Shown here: positions 15,752 through 23,784 of the stretch, piece after piece
Layout: every line of letters begins with the position of its first letter
Position numbering within the stretch: the stretch's first letter is position 1
NCBI RefSeq assembly: GCF_012516375.2
Contig: NZ_CP051204.2
Location: 186,001 to 250,000 of the forward strand
Direction: 5' to 3'
DNA: 64,000 nt
Origin: Chitinophaga oryzae
GTDB taxonomy: Bacteria; Bacteroidota; Bacteroidia; Chitinophagales; Chitinophagaceae
Translations under genes and position numbers: made by a program
The notes under the pieces: model-generated
What the model was told of the DNA's origin: nothing
What the model saw: only the letters and a program-made list of their open reading frames with translations
The model's database searches: none

Positions 15752-18565
15752 TTAGTGGGCCTGCAGCCAGTTTTCACCGATGCCCATTTCAGCTTCAACG
15801 GGAACGGCCAATGGCAGCGCATTACGCATACAATCCAATATCAGGGGTTTAATAATTTCCAGTTCAGAGCGATGGGCGTCGAATACCAATTCGTCATGCA
15901 CCTGCAGGATCATCCTGGATTTCAGGTTCCTTTCCTTAAACGCCTTGTGGACCGAGATCATGGCCAGTTTGATCATGTCGGCGGCCGTGCCCTGGATAGG
16001 CATGTTGATCGCGTTCCTTTCCGCATAGCCACGTACTACGGCATTGGAAGAGTTGATATCTTTCAGCCACCGCTTGCGTCCGAGCATCGTTTGTACGTAA
16101 CCGTTAGTTTGCGCAAATTGTATCTGATCGTCCATGTATTTTTTGATAGACGGATACTGCGTGAAATAGTTGTCGATGAGGGTTTTTGCTTCGCTTCTGG
16201 CGATGCCCAGGTTTTCGGACAGGCCGAAGGCGCTCACCCCGTAGATAATACCGAAGTTGACGCTTTTCGCGTTCCGGCGCATATCTGAAGTAACGGCGTC
16301 CAGTTCAACGTTGTACACTTTGGCTGCCGTGGCCGCGTGGATATCTATTTTCTCACGGAAGGCGCTCATCATCTGCTCGTCCTGCGCGATGGCTGCAATG
16401 ATACGCAGTTCAATCTGCGAGTAGTCGGCAGACAGCAGTACAAATTCTTCATTGCGCGGAACAAACGCCTTTCTCACTTCCCGTCCGCGGTCTGTCCGGA
16501 TCGGAATATTCTGCAGGTTGGGATTATTGGAGCTCAGGCGGCCGGTGACGGCCACGGCCTGGTTGTAGGACGTATGCACGCGGTTGGTCCGTTTGTTGAT
16601 CATTAACGGCAACGCGTCTACGTAGGTAGATTTCAGCTTGCTCAGTTCACGGAAGATCAGGATATCATCCACGATCTTGTGTTTGTTGGCCAGCTTCGCC
16701 AGCACGTCTTCACCGGTGGCGTATTGTCCTGTCCTTGTTTTCTTGGCTTTAGGGTCCAGTTGCAGTTTTTCAAACAGCACTTCGCCCAGTTGTTTGGGAG
16801 ACGCCAGTTTAAACCTTACGCCGGCCTGTTCATATACGCTTTCCTCTGCGCGTTTGATTTCCGTTTCCAGTTCGCGGGAGTAGTCTGCCAGCGCCAGCGT
16901 ATCGATGCGTACGCCTTCAAACTCCATGTCGGTCAGTACTTTCACCAGCGGATTTTCCACATCGTAAAATACTTTCTCCACTGCTTTTTCCGGCAGCATG
17001 GGCACGAAGGTATGTTTCAGCTGCAGGGTGATGTCTGCATCTTCGGAGGCATATTCCTTGATTTTCTCCACTTCCACATCGCGCATGGTGCCCTGCCCTT
17101 TTCCTTTTTTGCCGATCAGCGTTTCGATGGCCACGGGCTCGTACTGCAGGTATTGGGCGCTCAGGGCGTCCATGCTTCTGCGGCCTTCCGGTTCAATGAG
17201 GTAGTGCGCCAGCATGGTGTCGAACAGCGCGGTGGTCACTTCCAGGCCGTACCATTTGAGCACCAGCATATCGTATTTGATATTCTGGCCTACCAGGGTG
17301 AGAGACGGATGTTCGAAGAGCGGTTTGAACTCATGCATGATCGCACGGGCGGCGTCATAATCCGCCGGCAGGGGAATGTAATAGGCCTCCCCTTTTTTGT
17401 AAGCGAAGCTCATGCCCACTATGTCCGCTTCGTTGGCATCGGTGCCGGTAGTTTCGGTATCGAAGGCCACTTCCTGCTGTTGCAGGAGATCGGCCAGCAG
17501 TGCGGCGCGTTTTTCCGGCGTATCGATCAGCAGGTAGTTATGTGGTGTGTTGTTGATGTTTTTATCCGGCGCCAGGAAGGCGGGGGCTTCGGCTGGTTCT
17601 TCCGCCACGGCTGTTTCCACGGCCTGGCCGAAGAGGTCTGTTTGCACCACTTTGGCTTTGGGTTCGGGCGCGCCGCCGCTAAAGGAGAAACCATCTCCCA
17701 GCACTCTTTTACCGAGGGTTTTAAATTCCAGTTCGGTAAAGATTTCGGTTAATTTCTCTTTATGGATACCGGTCAGGGAAAAATCTTCTTCATGGAAGGT
17801 AACCGGCACATTGGTGATGATGGTGGCCAGTTCTTTGGACAGCAGTGCGTTGTCGTGACCGGCTTTGATCTTCTCTCCCATTTTGCCGCCGATGGCGTCG
17901 GCATTGGCCAGTACGTTTTCCAGGGTTTCGTACTGGGCCAGCAGTTTCATGGCTGTTTTTTCGCCCACGCCGGCGATCCCGGGGATATTATCCACCGCAT
18001 CGCCCATGAGGCCGAGGATGTCAATCACCTGGTGTACATCTTTGATCTGCCATTTCTCGCATACTTCCTTCGGGCCCAGAATCTCTTCTTTGCTGCCCAT
18101 ATAGGGAGGTTTGTAGATGAATACGTTTTCTTTCACCAGCTGGCCGTAGTCTTTGTCGGGTGTTACCATGTACACAGTATAACCGGCGTCAGCAGCCTGC
18201 CAGGCGAGCGTCCCGATCACGTCATCGGCTTCGTAACCATCAATTTCCACTACCGGGATATTAAACCCTTCGATGATCCGTTTAATATCAGGGAGGGCGT
18301 CCAGCAGATCTTCCGGAGCGTCCTGGCGATTGGCTTTATAGTCGGTGAAAGTGGTATGGCGTTCGGTGGGCGCATGCGTGTCAAACGCAACAGCCAGATG
18401 GGTAGGTTTTTCCTTATTGATAAGGTCCAGCAGGGTGGTCGTAAAACCAAATTGGGCATTGGTATTGCGACCTGTGCTGGTAAGCCTGGGATTTCTGATC
18501 AGCGCGTAGTAAGCCCTGTAAATCAAGGCCATAGCGTCGAGTAAAAATAATTTCTTTTGCATCAC
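15752..18565 (-). CDS. polA: DNA polymerase I
   Basis: 937 residues with the complete three-domain layout. Residues about 1-290 are the 5'-3' exonuclease (LLDAMALIYRAYYAL, EADDVIGTLA, TPDKDYGQLV, GDAVDNIPGIAGVGEKTA). Residues about 335-520 form a 3'-5' exonuclease in which VAFDTETTGTDANEADIVG keeps the DxE metal ligands, so proofreading is likely. Residues about 550-937 form the polymerase with motif A (LLSADYSQIELRIIAAI), motif B (RRNAKSVNFGIIYG) and motif C (LQVHDELVFDA). It functions in Okazaki-fragment maturation and repair. Two ATG codons lie at the start (18565 and 18562); either is possible. The 3' end is followed by a long family A hairpin. Confidence 0.98.
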   Translation of the reverse strand: MMQKKLFLLDAMALIYRAYYALIRNPRLTSTGRNTNAQFGFTTTLLDLINKEKPTHLAVAFDTHAPTERHTTFTDYKANRQDAPEDLLDALPDIKRIIEGFNIPVVEIDGYEADDVIGTLAWQAADAGYTVYMVTPDKDYGQLVKENVFIYKPPYMGSKEEILGPKEVCEKWQIKDVHQVIDILGLMGDAVDNIPGIAGVGEKTAMKLLAQYETLENVLANADAIGGKMGEKIKAGHDNALLSKELATIITNVPVTFHEEDFSLTGIHKEKLTEIFTELEFKTLGKRVLGDGFSFSGGAPEPKAKVVQTDLFGQAVETAVAEEPAEAPAFLAPDKNINNTPHNYLLIDTPEKRAALLADLLQQQEVAFDTETTGTDANEADIVGMSFAYKKGEAYYIPLPADYDAARAIMHEFKPLFEHPSLTLVGQNIKYDMLVLKWYGLEVTTALFDTMLAHYLIEPEGRRSMDALSAQYLQYEPVAIETLIGKKGKGQGTMRDVEVEKIKEYASEDADITLQLKHTFVPMLPEKAVEKVFYDVENPLVKVLTDMEFEGVRIDTLALADYSRELETEIKRAEESVYEQAGVRFKLASPKQLGEVLFEKLQLDPKAKKTRTGQYATGEDVLAKLANKHKIVDDILIFRELSKLKSTYVDALPLMINKRTNRVHTSYNQAVAVTGRLSSNNPNLQNIPIRTDRGREVRKAFVPRNEEFVLLSADYSQIELRIIAAIAQDEQMMSAFREKIDIHAATAAKVYNVELDAVTSDMRRNAKSVNFGIIYGVSAFGLSENLGIARSEAKTLIDNYFTQYPSIKKYMDDQIQFAQTNGYVQTMLGRKRWLKDINSSNAVVRGYAERNAINMPIQGTAADMIKLAMISVHKAFKERNLKSRMILQVHDELVFDAHRSELEIIKPLILDCMRNALPLAVPVEAEMGIGENWLQAH

Positions 18566-18662
18566 TAAACCTACAAGAATTAATTTGAATGCACAAAATT
18601 AAGATAGTACCACAATATACGTTCAGAATGTATTTTTAAACCCGGAAATAATATCAAAGCAT

Positions 18663-18992
18663 ATGAACAAGATATATCATTTGTCGACCTGTAATACCTG
18701 CAAAAAAATTCTCGAAGAAATAAAAGCCAAAGAAAGGGGGATAGAACTGCAGGACATCAAAACGGAAAAAATCACGCCCGGGCAACTGGACGAGATGCAT
18801 ACGCTGGCTGGCAGCTATGAAGCCCTTTTCAGCCGGAGGTCACAGAAGTACAGGCCCATGGGACTTCATGAGAAAAGCCTGACGGAGCAGGATTACCGGG
18901 ACCTGATACTACAGGAATATTCTTTCCTGAAAAGGCCGGTGGGTATTGCCGGTAACAGGATTTATATCGGGGCGGAAGTGAAAAACATGTAA
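18663..18992 (+). CDS. ArsC/Spx-family thioredoxin-fold protein
   Basis: 109 residues of the ArsC/YffB type. The N-terminal HLSTCNTCKKILEEI places a CxxC pair where ArsC-family reductases carry their active cysteine, and LKRPVGIAGNRIYIG near the end matches the family's LxRPxxxxxxxxxxG tail. It may act as a glutathione- or thiol-linked reductase, but arsenate specificity is not shown and no ars genes are nearby. It converges with a glycosyltransferase gene across a hairpin. Confidence 0.88.
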   Translation: MNKIYHLSTCNTCKKILEEIKAKERGIELQDIKTEKITPGQLDEMHTLAGSYEALFSRRSQKYRPMGLHEKSLTEQDYRDLILQEYSFLKRPVGIAGNRIYIGAEVKNM

Positions 18993-19008
18993 CTGTGACA
19001 ATCCATGA

Positions 19009-19063
19009 ATATTACTGATTTTCCTGGTAGGCGGAGATTGGCGGTCAGGGGAATCAGTAATAT
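19009..19063. terminator. Shared hairpin terminator between convergent genes
   Basis: ATATTACTGATTTTCCTG (19009-19026) is inverted at 19046-19063 with two mismatches that become G-U pairs in RNA. It fills most of the 76-bp gap between two convergent genes and can serve both. Confidence 0.7.
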
Positions 19064-19068
19064 GGGCA

Positions 19069-20166
19069 TCAACGTAGTTTTTGGACAAACTGCCTGACCA
19101 CTTCCCGGTAAAGCGACATGTCCTGTTCGTGCTGGAAAGATTTGAACGGAAAGCGGGAAGCTTCCTCCAGGGCCGTCTTCAGGTCGAATTTTTCCTGTAC
19201 GACTGAATAGAAATACCCTTTCTCCATGAGGTATTCTCCCAGATATACCTGTTCAGACTGGCCTGGTGTGGGTACCAGGATCGCTTTTTTGTTGAGTTTC
19301 ACAAGATCCATCAGGGTGGTATAGCCGGAGCGGCTCAGCACCATGTCAGAAGCCAGCATGGCTTCGTTTAACGCCTTGGCGTTCAGATGGTTAACGTGCG
19401 TTACGCCGGGAGCTACCTCTTCATGAAAGGGTGTGCCCGGTTTGCCGCTGACGATGAGCGCCTTCAGGGAGAGGTCTTTCACCTGTTCCAGTACCAGCTT
19501 TTCCAGGTTGGTGCGCTGGGGTTCCGGTCCTGAGATGAGCACGAGGAGGTCGTATTTTTTTTCGACATCCGGTTGGGGCTCGAAACGGCTAAGACATCCG
19601 ATGTAGGTAGTGTTGGGCGGGAGTTTTGCCGGATGGGCCAGTTCACCGGAGAGGTTGTTGTCGCCGGCGAAGTCCGGGATCCAGCAGGCGCTGTATTTGC
19701 GGATGAAATTATAGTTGATTTTCTGCAGTGTTCGCTCAATCCAGCCGCCGAAAGGGGTTTTGATCAGGAGCTGATGGGTGATGAACACGGTAGGGATGTC
19801 TTTATGGGACAGTCCGAAGCGGTTGTCCGAGATCACGGCGTCGATCTGATATTCTTTCACGATCTTTTTGAGCCACCGTTGCTCGTATTTCACTGCGTTA
19901 TATATCTTGGGAATTTGTTGTATGATCTTCATTCCGAAGAACTTGCCTTTCTGCGCGTATTGAATGCGGTATCCGGGCAGCGGTAAAATGGTAATTTCCG
20001 GGAATTCCTGTTTCAGCAGTGCGGCATGTTTGCCTTCGGCAGCAATAAAAACCTGTGCGCCTGCGTTTAGCATTTCATGGATGAGGGGAATATCGCGGGT
20101 GGCGTGTCCCAGGCCCCAGTCCAGAGGCACTGTTAAAATTTTTACGGGAGGCTGGATTGTGGACAA
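19069..20166 (-). CDS. Glycosyltransferase (GT-B fold, UGT/MurG-like)
   Basis: 365 residues. The first strand-loop, ILTVPLDWGLGHATRDIPLI, is the glycine-rich start of GT-B enzymes of the MurG/GT28 type. Later come KYDLLVLISGPEPQRTNLE, the second-domain entry, and SDMVLSRSGYTTLMDLVKLN with KKAILVPTPGQSEQVYLGEY, the nucleotide-sugar site. Soluble, with no signal peptide or membrane span. It most likely transfers a sugar from a UDP donor to a lipid or cell-envelope acceptor; donor and acceptor are unknown. A long monocistronic gene with its 5' region facing the small lipoprotein at 20280. Confidence 0.85.
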   Translation of the reverse strand: MSTIQPPVKILTVPLDWGLGHATRDIPLIHEMLNAGAQVFIAAEGKHAALLKQEFPEITILPLPGYRIQYAQKGKFFGMKIIQQIPKIYNAVKYEQRWLKKIVKEYQIDAVISDNRFGLSHKDIPTVFITHQLLIKTPFGGWIERTLQKINYNFIRKYSACWIPDFAGDNNLSGELAHPAKLPPNTTYIGCLSRFEPQPDVEKKYDLLVLISGPEPQRTNLEKLVLEQVKDLSLKALIVSGKPGTPFHEEVAPGVTHVNHLNAKALNEAMLASDMVLSRSGYTTLMDLVKLNKKAILVPTPGQSEQVYLGEYLMEKGYFYSVVQEKFDLKTALEEASRFPFKSFQHEQDMSLYREVVRQFVQKLR

Positions 20167-20279
20167 ATAAATTGAATTTTTTTGCGAATTTAGCTTAAAT
20201 TACAAAGGGTGATTGTTAAGAAAAGGTAAACTAATTAGGGAAGGATTTATAATTAACCGGAAGTATTTTAACTAGCATT

Positions 20280-20402
20280 ATGAAAAGGCTTAAATGGATG
20301 GTGATCTTTTTTCTTTGTGGAAGTTTAACGATGACAGGTTGCAAAGTGTTTAAGAAAAACGATTGCGGATGTCCCACTATGAACAAAAAACGAATGCACT
20401 AA
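20280..20402 (+). CDS. Very small Cys-rich lipoprotein
   Basis: Only 40 residues. The frame reads MKRLKWMVIFFLCGSLTMTG followed by the lipobox cysteine (LTMTGC, Cys21). The mature peptide is about 20 residues and contains DCGCP, giving two more cysteines in a CxC pair, plus many lysines. The positively charged start, hydrophobic core and lipobox are good evidence for a real lipoprotein despite the length. It precedes the arginase-fold gene and a short unknown frame. I do not know its function; a CxC pair could bind metal or form a disulfide. Confidence 0.65.
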   Translation: MKRLKWMVIFFLCGSLTMTGCKVFKKNDCGCPTMNKKRMH

Positions 20403-20511
20403 GAGGCACACACCTGACGCAACATTGAAATGATTTTACCTTATCTTTTTTGGATTATCCCATGAAAACCTGGCCAAACAATTATTTCGGGGAACAGTCA
20501 AAATTTTTTTC

Positions 20512-20760
20512 ATGAAACCGGTAGATAGAGATTTATTGATCCTGCTACATGAAGATAGGTACACAGAGCAGCAGATCCAGTCTGCTGTAAGGCAAATCAG
20601 TGAGATGTTGTCTTTAATTGAAACAATGGATTATCTGTGCGCAGTAATGGAAGTAGTAGATTGCAACAAAAGCAGAATTACCAGCAAACGATCGGTGCTG
20701 GAGAAAGCAATTTCACGTAAAGCGCATAAGCCTTTTGAGTTTATTATTCACCGCAACTAA
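20512..20760 (+). CDS. Small hypothetical protein
   Basis: 82 residues, hydrophilic and probably helical (EQQIQSAVRQISEMLSLIE), no signal peptide. Not recognised. It starts 109 bases after the tiny lipoprotein and ends 117 bases before the arginase-fold gene on the same strand. Amino acid composition is protein-like, but no motif or strong ribosome binding site confirms it. Confidence 0.45.
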   Translation: MKPVDRDLLILLHEDRYTEQQIQSAVRQISEMLSLIETMDYLCAVMEVVDCNKSRITSKRSVLEKAISRKAHKPFEFIIHRN

Positions 20761-20877
20761 GAGTCGTGCCTTTGGTATTCCCGTTACAGTAGCATAACCC
20801 GCTGCTTATCTGCATCATGATGTATTTTTTTTAAATTCTTGTTGTACGTTTGCCGTCAAACAAACCCAACTAAAGTG

Positions 20878-22017
20878 ATGGCAGATTTTTTGCACCTGCA
20901 GGATTTTTTGCAACCTGTTTCCAAAGCTTTTCTGAACGATGATCAGGAGTATGACGCCTTCCAGATCGGGGGTGTGATAGACGCTTATGAGGAAGAGCAT
21001 CATCCGGACCTGGATGCTGCCGATATTGTGTTGCTTGGAGTGGGAGAAGAGAGAGGCAGTGCCAGTGGTAAAACCGGCACCAGCGGCCCCGATGCCATCC
21101 GGCGCGAGTTCTTTAAGCTCTACAACTGGCACCGCGATATCCGCCTGGCCGACGTGGGCAATCTGCGCTCCGGCGCTTTCCTGGCCGATGCTTACGCCGC
21201 CATGAAAACAGTGGTGGGGGAACTGATACAGGCCAACAAAACCGTACTGATACTCGGGGGCTCTCACGACCTTACCTACCCGCAATACAAAGCATATGCT
21301 GCGCATCAGCTGATCATCGAAGCCACCGTGGCAGATGCGCTGATCGACCTGCAGGAGGAGTCCGCCCACCGCAGTGAAAGGTACCTGATGGATATCCTTA
21401 CAGAACAACCCAATTATCTCCGTCATTACAACCACCTGGGATTTCAGAGCTATTTCGTACATCCGCGCATGTTAGAAACGCTGGACAAGCTGCGTTTCGA
21501 CTGTTTTCGTTTAGGCCGTATCCGTGAGAATATGGAAGAAGCGGAGCCGGTATTGCGCCACTCGGACCTGTTCAGCCTGGACATCAATATCATCCGGCAT
21601 ACCGATGCGCCGGCCAACAGCCTCTCTCCCAACGGCTTCAGCGGCGAAGAAGCCTGCTCGCTGGCCCGTTATGCAGGGATGAGCAGCCGCTTGTCTTCCT
21701 TCGGCATTTATGGCTACCGGCCTGAAAAAGATAAGGAACAACTCACAGCCCGCCAGATAGCGCAGATGATGTGGTATTTTATGGACGGCCGCTCCGTCAA
21801 AAACAAAGAAGCCCTGCTGGATGACAGGGATGCCTTCTGGGAATTTCATATAGCCTTCTCCGATATAGAAACCGTTTTCCTGAAAAGCAAACGTACCGGC
21901 CGCTGGTGGATGCAGCTCCCCGACCAGGAGTTTGTGCCCTGCGCGTACAATGATTACCTGCTGGCCAGCAATAACGAAATGCCGGAACGCTGGCTGCGGC
22001 ACCAGGAGAGACTTTAA
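20878..22017 (+). CDS. Arginase/formimidoylglutamase-fold (ureohydrolase) protein with altered metal ligands
   Basis: 379 residues from ATG 20878; 13 extra residues from an upstream start look non-coding. Ureohydrolases use two Mn ions to hydrolyse guanidino or formimino groups. The fold is shown by GVGEERGSASGKTGTSGPDA, LILGGSHDLTYPQY and SLDINIIRHTDAP. The usual ligand motifs are GGxHS/D, DAHxD and SxDxD. Here the first is intact, but the second reads VADALIDL (His replaced by Leu) and the third SLDIN (second Asp replaced by Asn). The protein may bind one metal, use a different chemistry, or be non-catalytic. Formimidoylglutamase is the commonest annotation for such Bacteroidota proteins, but no other hut gene is present. 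Confidence 0.85.
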   Translation: MADFLHLQDFLQPVSKAFLNDDQEYDAFQIGGVIDAYEEEHHPDLDAADIVLLGVGEERGSASGKTGTSGPDAIRREFFKLYNWHRDIRLADVGNLRSGAFLADAYAAMKTVVGELIQANKTVLILGGSHDLTYPQYKAYAAHQLIIEATVADALIDLQEESAHRSERYLMDILTEQPNYLRHYNHLGFQSYFVHPRMLETLDKLRFDCFRLGRIRENMEEAEPVLRHSDLFSLDINIIRHTDAPANSLSPNGFSGEEACSLARYAGMSSRLSSFGIYGYRPEKDKEQLTARQIAQMMWYFMDGRSVKNKEALLDDRDAFWEFHIAFSDIETVFLKSKRTGRWWMQLPDQEFVPCAYNDYLLASNNEMPERWLRHQERL

Positions 22018-22038
22018 CGCATTTAGGGATTTTTTGAT

Positions 22039-22090
22039 TTTACGGATTTTGAGATTTTGGGGTTGGATCCGAAATCTCAAAATCCGTAAA
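22039..22090. repeat. Long intergenic hairpin, family A copy 2
   Basis: Perfect 19-bp arms at 22039-22057 (TTTACGGATTTTGAGATTT) and 22072-22090, loop of 14 bases. A preceding GATTTTTTGATTT module lies at 22028-22040. It fills the gap between convergent stop codons and can act as a two-way terminator. Confidence 0.8.
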
Positions 22091-22093
22091 TTT

Positions 22094-22501
22094 CTAAATT
22101 TCAAAATCCAGGAGTGCGGTAACCCGGTCTTTTACATAAGCCGCCTTGTTATCTGTAGAGATCATATCATCGTCCAGCCCGTTCATCGTGCTTTTGTGCA
22201 TTTTCTCCACCCGCTCGTCTATTTTGCGGAAATACGCATCTTTTTTCTCTTCCCACGCCCCCTGTTCTGTCTGAAGGGTGTGCAGCCTGTTAGGGTCGAT
22301 CTGGCTGTAAAGGCGCTGTAACGTGGTGTGGAGGAGGCTGTCCAGTTGTTTATAATATACAAGGGCGCAGCCGTAACTGTTGCTGCCTGCTGACAGGCAA
22401 CGCTGATAGCGGTTTTCGAGTGTGTCCAGTGCTGTCTGGCGGGACTGGCTATAGGCATTACCACATAGCAATACCGCCAGGATTAGGATAGGGAGTCTCA
22501 T
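22094..22501 (-). CDS. LprI-like (DUF1311) secreted protein
   Basis: 135 residues from ATG 22501, chosen because it places the signal peptide (PILILAVLLCGNAYSQ) at the N-terminus; seven extra residues are possible upstream. The body has the LprI/DUF1311 pattern: Cys-containing ENRYQRCLSAG, YYKQLDSLL, and an EQGAWEEKKDAYFRK segment where family members have a conserved W/R-rich helix. Some relatives inhibit lysozyme, but most are uncharacterised. It is the last gene of the minus-strand run that starts with the M16 peptidases, 64 bp after a second LprI-like gene. Confidence 0.8.
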   Translation of the reverse strand: MRLPILILAVLLCGNAYSQSRQTALDTLENRYQRCLSAGSNSYGCALVYYKQLDSLLHTTLQRLYSQIDPNRLHTLQTEQGAWEEKKDAYFRKIDERVEKMHKSTMNGLDDDMISTDNKAAYVKDRVTALLDFEI

Positions 22502-22565
22502 AGGCGCGGTGTTCTGCGCCAAATATACAAAAAATAATATGTAATTTATATTATATAAATGTTAG

Positions 22566-22961
22566 CTATTCCGTAGCGCCGACAGAACCGGTGCAGGTTT
22601 CACCGGGAGGCAGGCCATTGAGCCACACCCGTATAGCTTCTGTACGTTGATTGGTCAGTTCTGTGAGATAGGTGGCTTTGCACATGGGGAACATGCTGCC
22701 GTAACTTTTGGCGGGCCCGGGATACATCGCTTTCAGCTGTGCGTCGCGTAGTTGCACCCACAGCCGCTGCGCTTCCCGGAAATTGGTAATAAACGTTTTA
22801 TTGGCCGCATATTTTTTCAGAATCTCCTGGTATATGGTATTCAGCTTCTTATCTGCCTCTTTGTATTCCTGTCCGGCTTGTTTGTTCATATCCGACTGGG
22901 TTTGGGCCATCCCGGTGAGACTGCCCGCCACGAATAACAATGTAATGAGAAGTGACTTCAT
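22566..22961 (-). CDS. LprI-like (DUF1311) secreted protein
   Basis: 131 residues with a clean signal peptide (KSLLITLLFVAGSLTGMAQ). The mature part fits DUF1311: QEYKEADKKLNTIYQEILKK, FREAQRLWVQLRDAQLKAMY and MCKATYLTELTNQRTEAIR, the usual R-Lx-AQ-xW-xxxRDA core with a later cysteine. A second cysteine near the end could pair with it. It lies four bases after the methyltransferase and is paired with a divergent paralogue downstream. Confidence 0.88.
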   Translation of the reverse strand: MKSLLITLLFVAGSLTGMAQTQSDMNKQAGQEYKEADKKLNTIYQEILKKYAANKTFITNFREAQRLWVQLRDAQLKAMYPGPAKSYGSMFPMCKATYLTELTNQRTEAIRVWLNGLPPGETCTGSVGATE

Positions 22962-22964
22962 ATG

Positions 22965-23774
22965 TTAAGGTTTAAGGAACTTAAATGCGTACACCATGGG
23001 CAGCTTGCCCTCCATGCCTTTGATCTGGAAATGCCCGTTTTCTCCGGTGGTATGCTGAAAACAGTTATACGGGGAATAGTCAAATTCCTGCAGCACCTGT
23101 AACTGCAGGCCCTGCGCCAGCAGGGAACCAATGACATCGCTCAGCGGATGGTTCCAGGAATAGGAAACACCTTTCACATCTGCGGCCGCTTCGGCATCTG
23201 TATAAGTGTCGGTATTGTTCTCCACGATCGTTTCTGTATTGAAATAATCATATTGCACGCGGGTGAACTGATCGTCAAACATCCATACGACCGGATGGAA
23301 TTCTGCCATGACAAAAACGCCGCCCGGCTTCAGGAAATGCTGCACTACGCCGGCCCATTTGTTCAGGTCGGGCAGCCAGCCGATAGTGCCGTAGGAGGTG
23401 AACACGATATCGAACTTGTCGTGCAGGTGTACGGGGAGGCTATAAATGTCCGAGCAGATGAACGTGGCCTGGTGGAAAAGGTTTAGCTCGGAAGTCAGCC
23501 TGGTTGCTTCGGCTATTGCCACATCGGAGAGGTCCACTCCTGTTACTTTGGCGCCCATGCGCGCCAGGGAAAGCGTATCCTGCCCGAAATGACATTGCAG
23601 ATGCAGGATGCGTTTTCCCCCGACATCGCCCAGCAATGCCAGCTCAATACTGTTGAGCGAATTACGCCCTTCCAGGAAAGCCGGCACATCGTAAAAGGAA
23701 GAGTTAACGTGCACGGCTGCACGTTTGTTCCACAGTGCTTTATTAGCTGCCAGGTAATGTTGTTCGTCGTGCAT
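22965..23774 (-). CDS. Class I SAM-dependent methyltransferase
   Basis: 269 residues. Motif I is KRILHLQCHFGQDTLSLARM, then GAKVTGVDLSDVAIAEA, FDIVFTSYGTIGWLPDLNKW (motif IV region) and LKPGGVFVMAEFHPV. This is the Rossmann-like fold of small-molecule methyltransferases; the substrate is not evident. Cytoplasmic. It is 10 bp downstream of the inactive M16 subunit and four bp upstream of an LprI-like gene, so the genes are probably co-transcribed, though a shared function is not obvious. Confidence 0.9.
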   Translation of the reverse strand: MHDEQHYLAANKALWNKRAAVHVNSSFYDVPAFLEGRNSLNSIELALLGDVGGKRILHLQCHFGQDTLSLARMGAKVTGVDLSDVAIAEATRLTSELNLFHQATFICSDIYSLPVHLHDKFDIVFTSYGTIGWLPDLNKWAGVVQHFLKPGGVFVMAEFHPVVWMFDDQFTRVQYDYFNTETIVENNTDTYTDAEAAADVKGVSYSWNHPLSDVIGSLLAQGLQLQVLQEFDYSPYNCFQHTTGENGHFQIKGMEGKLPMVYAFKFLKP

Positions 23775-23784
23775 GATTATCTCA

